Assembly (NCBI GenBank): GCA_001310415.1
Contig: BAXE01000020.1
Span: forward strand, 1 to 64,000
Reading direction: 5' to 3'
DNA: 64,000 bases
From: Enterovibrio sp. JCM 19048
Lineage (GTDB): Bacteria > Pseudomonadota > Gammaproteobacteria > Enterobacterales > Vibrionaceae
The translations under genes and the position numbers were made by a program. Below, piece after piece: positions 61,885 to 64,000 of this stretch; within the stretch, counting starts at the first letter, position 1; every line of letters starts with the position of its first letter. The notes under the pieces are model-generated. The model did not search any database, had not been told where the DNA came from, and worked only from the letters and a program-made list of their open reading frames with translations.

Positions 61885-63509
61885 TTACGGATTATGAAGT
61901 TCGCCAACCCACACCTGCCAAGGTGCCAACAACAGGCACCGCTGGGCGAAGGTTCCCCCGCTTTCATATGCGGAACCGGAACGCTGGTGGCGGATGCCGG
62001 CAGGTTCAGTCGGATAGTGGCATCTTGGTTTGATGCGTTAAGGGCAATGATCAGCGTCTGTGAGCCTTCGGGTGAGGTGAAATGGCGCTCTAAAACCATG
62101 AGTGATGCATTGAATGCCAGTACGCGGCAACTCCCGTGCTCAAGGGCGGGGTGGGTCTTGCGCCAGCGCAGCATGTCACGGGTAAAGTGGAGCACCGATG
62201 CCCCTTCTTTTTGCTGCTGATCCACAGCGTACTGCGCATGGTTTTGATCGGCGGGCAGCCAGGGTGAGGCTTCAGAAAAGCCTAAATTGGGCGCATCGCT
62301 TTGCCAGGCATTGGCGTGCGGCACCCGTCGCGTCCCACGTAGTTGGCGATAACTTGCTTGCCGAACAGGTCTCGGCGCTGTGCCGGAGGAACGGACGCTT
62401 CGGGAAGCCCCAGCTCTTCGCCCTGAAAAAGGCTTATCACACCTTGCAATGAAAGCAGCATGGTCAGCAACAATTTGGCGGCTTCCGGCTGGTTGTTGGC
62501 ATCTTGCCAGCGTGACACGGTACGCGCGATATCGTGGTTACCCATGCTCCAGCAGCCAATCCCCGGGTGAACCGCCGAAGAAAAGGCGCTCAATTGCTCA
62601 CCCACTTGCGACACATTGCAACACAGGCTCAGGGATTCAAATATATTGGCCGCATCCAGCGCATCCCCTTCGCTGGTGTAGCGGTCAATCACCGCATAAG
62701 GGGAAGGGTCGCTGAGGGAACCAAGCAGCCATATTTTGGAATCGTAACCGTCAGCAATGACGCGCAGTTGCTTTAACAGGTGGATATTTTCCGGCCGGCT
62801 GATGTTGTAGCGCTGGCTCTGGTAGCGGTAAGGATCGCTTCGCGCTTCATCCTGCCAGCCAGGTGTCTGGGCGGGTTGTTGCGCAGTCTGTCATCGTGCA
62901 AAAACAGATTCACCGAATCGAGCCGCAAACCATCCACGCCGGTATCAAGCCAGAAACGCACGCTTTTCAGCAGTTCGCGGATCACATCCGGGTTGCGGTA
63001 GTTAAGATCGGGCTGGTTACTTAACGTGTTGTGCAGGTAATACTCGCCGCGGGTGGGGTGCCAACGCCAGGCCGATTCGCCAAAGATGGTCAGCCAGTTA
63101 TTGGGCGGCGTGCCATCGGCGCGCGCCTGCGCCCACACATACCAATCGGCTTTTGCCGCATCCGCGCCTTTGCAGCTTTCCAGAAACCAGGGGTGTTGGT
63201 TGATGTGTGGTTGGCGACGAAATCCAGCATGACTGCCAACCCGCGGGATTTGGCTTCCTTCACCAGACTTACAAAGGTCGCCATGTCGCCATATTCAGGG
63301 TTCAGGCCACGCAGATTGGTAATGTCGTATCCAAAATCACTCAACGGCGATTCAAATACCGGCGAAAGTAAAATGCCGTCCACCCCCAGCCATTGTAAAT
63401 AGTCCAGCTTATCGATCACCCCTTGAAGGTCGCCCACCCCATCGCCATCGCTGTCAAAGAAGCTGCGCAGGTAAATATGGTAGAGAACTGGCGATGCACT
63501 TGGTTTCAT
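61885..63509 (-). CDS. GH13-family protein lacking the acid/base glutamate (several frameshifts)
   Basis: About 540 aa and related to the GH13 enzyme at 57-59 kb. The barrel regions are VLYHIYLRSFFDSDGDGVGD, DFVANHTS, GVDGLRLDSVN with the nucleophile Asp, and MGNHDIAR with the stabilising Asp. But the region that should read VGEI is LLGSLSDPS, so the acid/base Glu is missing in a stretch free of frame errors. Frame changes near 63150, 62855, 62305 and 61925; the last gives the end LLAPWQVWVGELHNP. It may be a non-catalytic or altered-mechanism homologue. Divergent from the PAS gene. Confidence 0.8.
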
Positions 63510-63586
63510 GTTTTTTCTATATGGCTTAAAGGGTTACCTTTTTTAGCGTAGTGCAAGAGACTGAAGTCGCCTCTCGATGATGTTTG

Positions 63587-63599
63587 TTTACAGTGTAAA
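63587..63599. promoter_or_regulatory. parS2 centromere site
   Basis: TTTACAGTGTAAA, a perfect parS2 match in the gap between the GH13-like gene and the PAS gene, about 12 kb from ori2 on the rctB side. Confidence 0.82.
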
Positions 63600-63757
63600 T
63601 GACGTTGTCATCACACCTTTCGCTATATGGCGCTGAAGCGTGTAGCGGAAAAAGAAACGCGATAAATTTGAGAGCACTTTTACCTGTGTCTAATATTTGA
63701 GAACAAGCAATCGCTTTGGACTATTTCGGCTCCTTTTTGGAACGCGGGTGATGACCT

Positions 63758-64000
63758 ATGGGACTATTTGGCAGCAATCCTGATCGTGTTATGAAGCAAC
63801 TTATTGATAATGCAGAAGATGCGATCCTGTACACCGATAAAAACAACAAGATTAGCTACTTGAATCCGGCGGCACTCAAACTGTTCAAAACCACGCTGAA
63901 GGAAAGTGTTGGCAAACCGTTGGATTCGCTGGCGCTCGGTGATGTCAAAGAAGGCAATGTGGAAGTGGACTGGCAGGATGGCAAGAGCCTGGAAGCCAAC
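63758..64000 (+). CDS. PAS-domain protein, cut by the window edge
   Basis: The first 81 residues are visible, starting MGLFGSNPDRVMKQLIDNAE. A PAS domain follows at once (AEDAILYTDKNNKISYLNPA, then FKTTLKESVGKPL). No membrane segment precedes it, so the sensor is cytoplasmic. The output domain lies beyond the window; a chemoreceptor, diguanylate cyclase or kinase are all possible. Confidence 0.8.
   Translation, partial: MGLFGSNPDRVMKQLIDNAEDAILYTDKNNKISYLNPAALKLFKTTLKESVGKPLDSLALGDVKEGNVEVDWQDGKSLEAN

Noticed and set aside
1-64000. CRISPR arrays, tRNA or rRNA genes, prophage
   Set aside because: No direct-repeat/spacer array, no tRNA or rRNA sequence and no phage structural or integrase gene was recognised by reading.

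Overview
The window is the origin region of the second chromosome of a Vibrionaceae bacterium. Direct evidence is an intact rctB initiator (51491-53473), six GATC-containing iterons spaced exactly 23 bp apart (51129-51259), one DnaA box, an AT-rich unwinding region with ATCA repeats, parA2 and parB2 on the other side of the origin, and four perfect copies of the Vibrio parS2 centromere pattern. G+C looks higher than in many true Vibrio species, so Grimontia, Enterovibrio or a relative is possible; the genus cannot be fixed from this sequence alone. Many conserved genes are interrupted by single-base frameshifts. This is most simply explained by indel errors in the assembly, so I give whole-gene spans and say where the reading frame changes.

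Layout. 0-6.6 kb (minus strand): msrA, a short-chain dehydrogenase, a two-component system, a small membrane protein, a PepSY protein and a secreted phytase/esterase-like propeller protein. 6.9-15.3 kb: mixed housekeeping genes (VOC protein, a MITE-like element, DEAD-box helicase, yehS, DUF3297, alaE, small envelope proteins, creA, DUF1415, FAH hydrolase, HAD phosphatase). 15.3-19.8 kb: an RTX adhesin with an N-terminal retention module and a PAAG cleavage motif. 20-26.5 kb: proline catabolism (putP, a separate PutA C-terminal domain, putA, AraC regulator). 26.5-27.2 kb: a gene-free block with copies of the RctB iteron. 27.2-34.2 kb: FGE/PEGA protein, PAS-LuxR regulator, pdxH, dctB and an unusual dctD. 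34.3-42.5 kb: a Lap-type secretion and adhesin-release operon (lapC, lapE, ompA-like, lapG, lapD, lapB). 42.6-47.9 kb: FapA/DUF342 protein, PilZ-like protein, ycdX and tmcA. 48-53.5 kb: parB2, parA2, ori2 and rctB. 53.9-63.5 kb: a small unknown gene, an alpha-glucoside-type ABC operon with a GH13 enzyme, a CDGSH/glutamate-synthase fusion and a second GH13-like protein lacking its catalytic glutamate. The right edge cuts a PAS-domain gene.

How the genes fit together. RctB should bind the ori2 iterons and possibly the distant iterons near 26.6-26.9 kb; ParA2/ParB2 with the parS2 sites should segregate this replicon. The RTX adhesin at 15-20 kb is the likely cargo of the LapB/C/E exporter 15 kb away, held on the surface until LapG cuts it, with the degenerate GGDEF/EAL protein LapD sensing c-di-GMP. 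The ABC operon and its GH13 enzyme import and hydrolyse alpha-glucosides.
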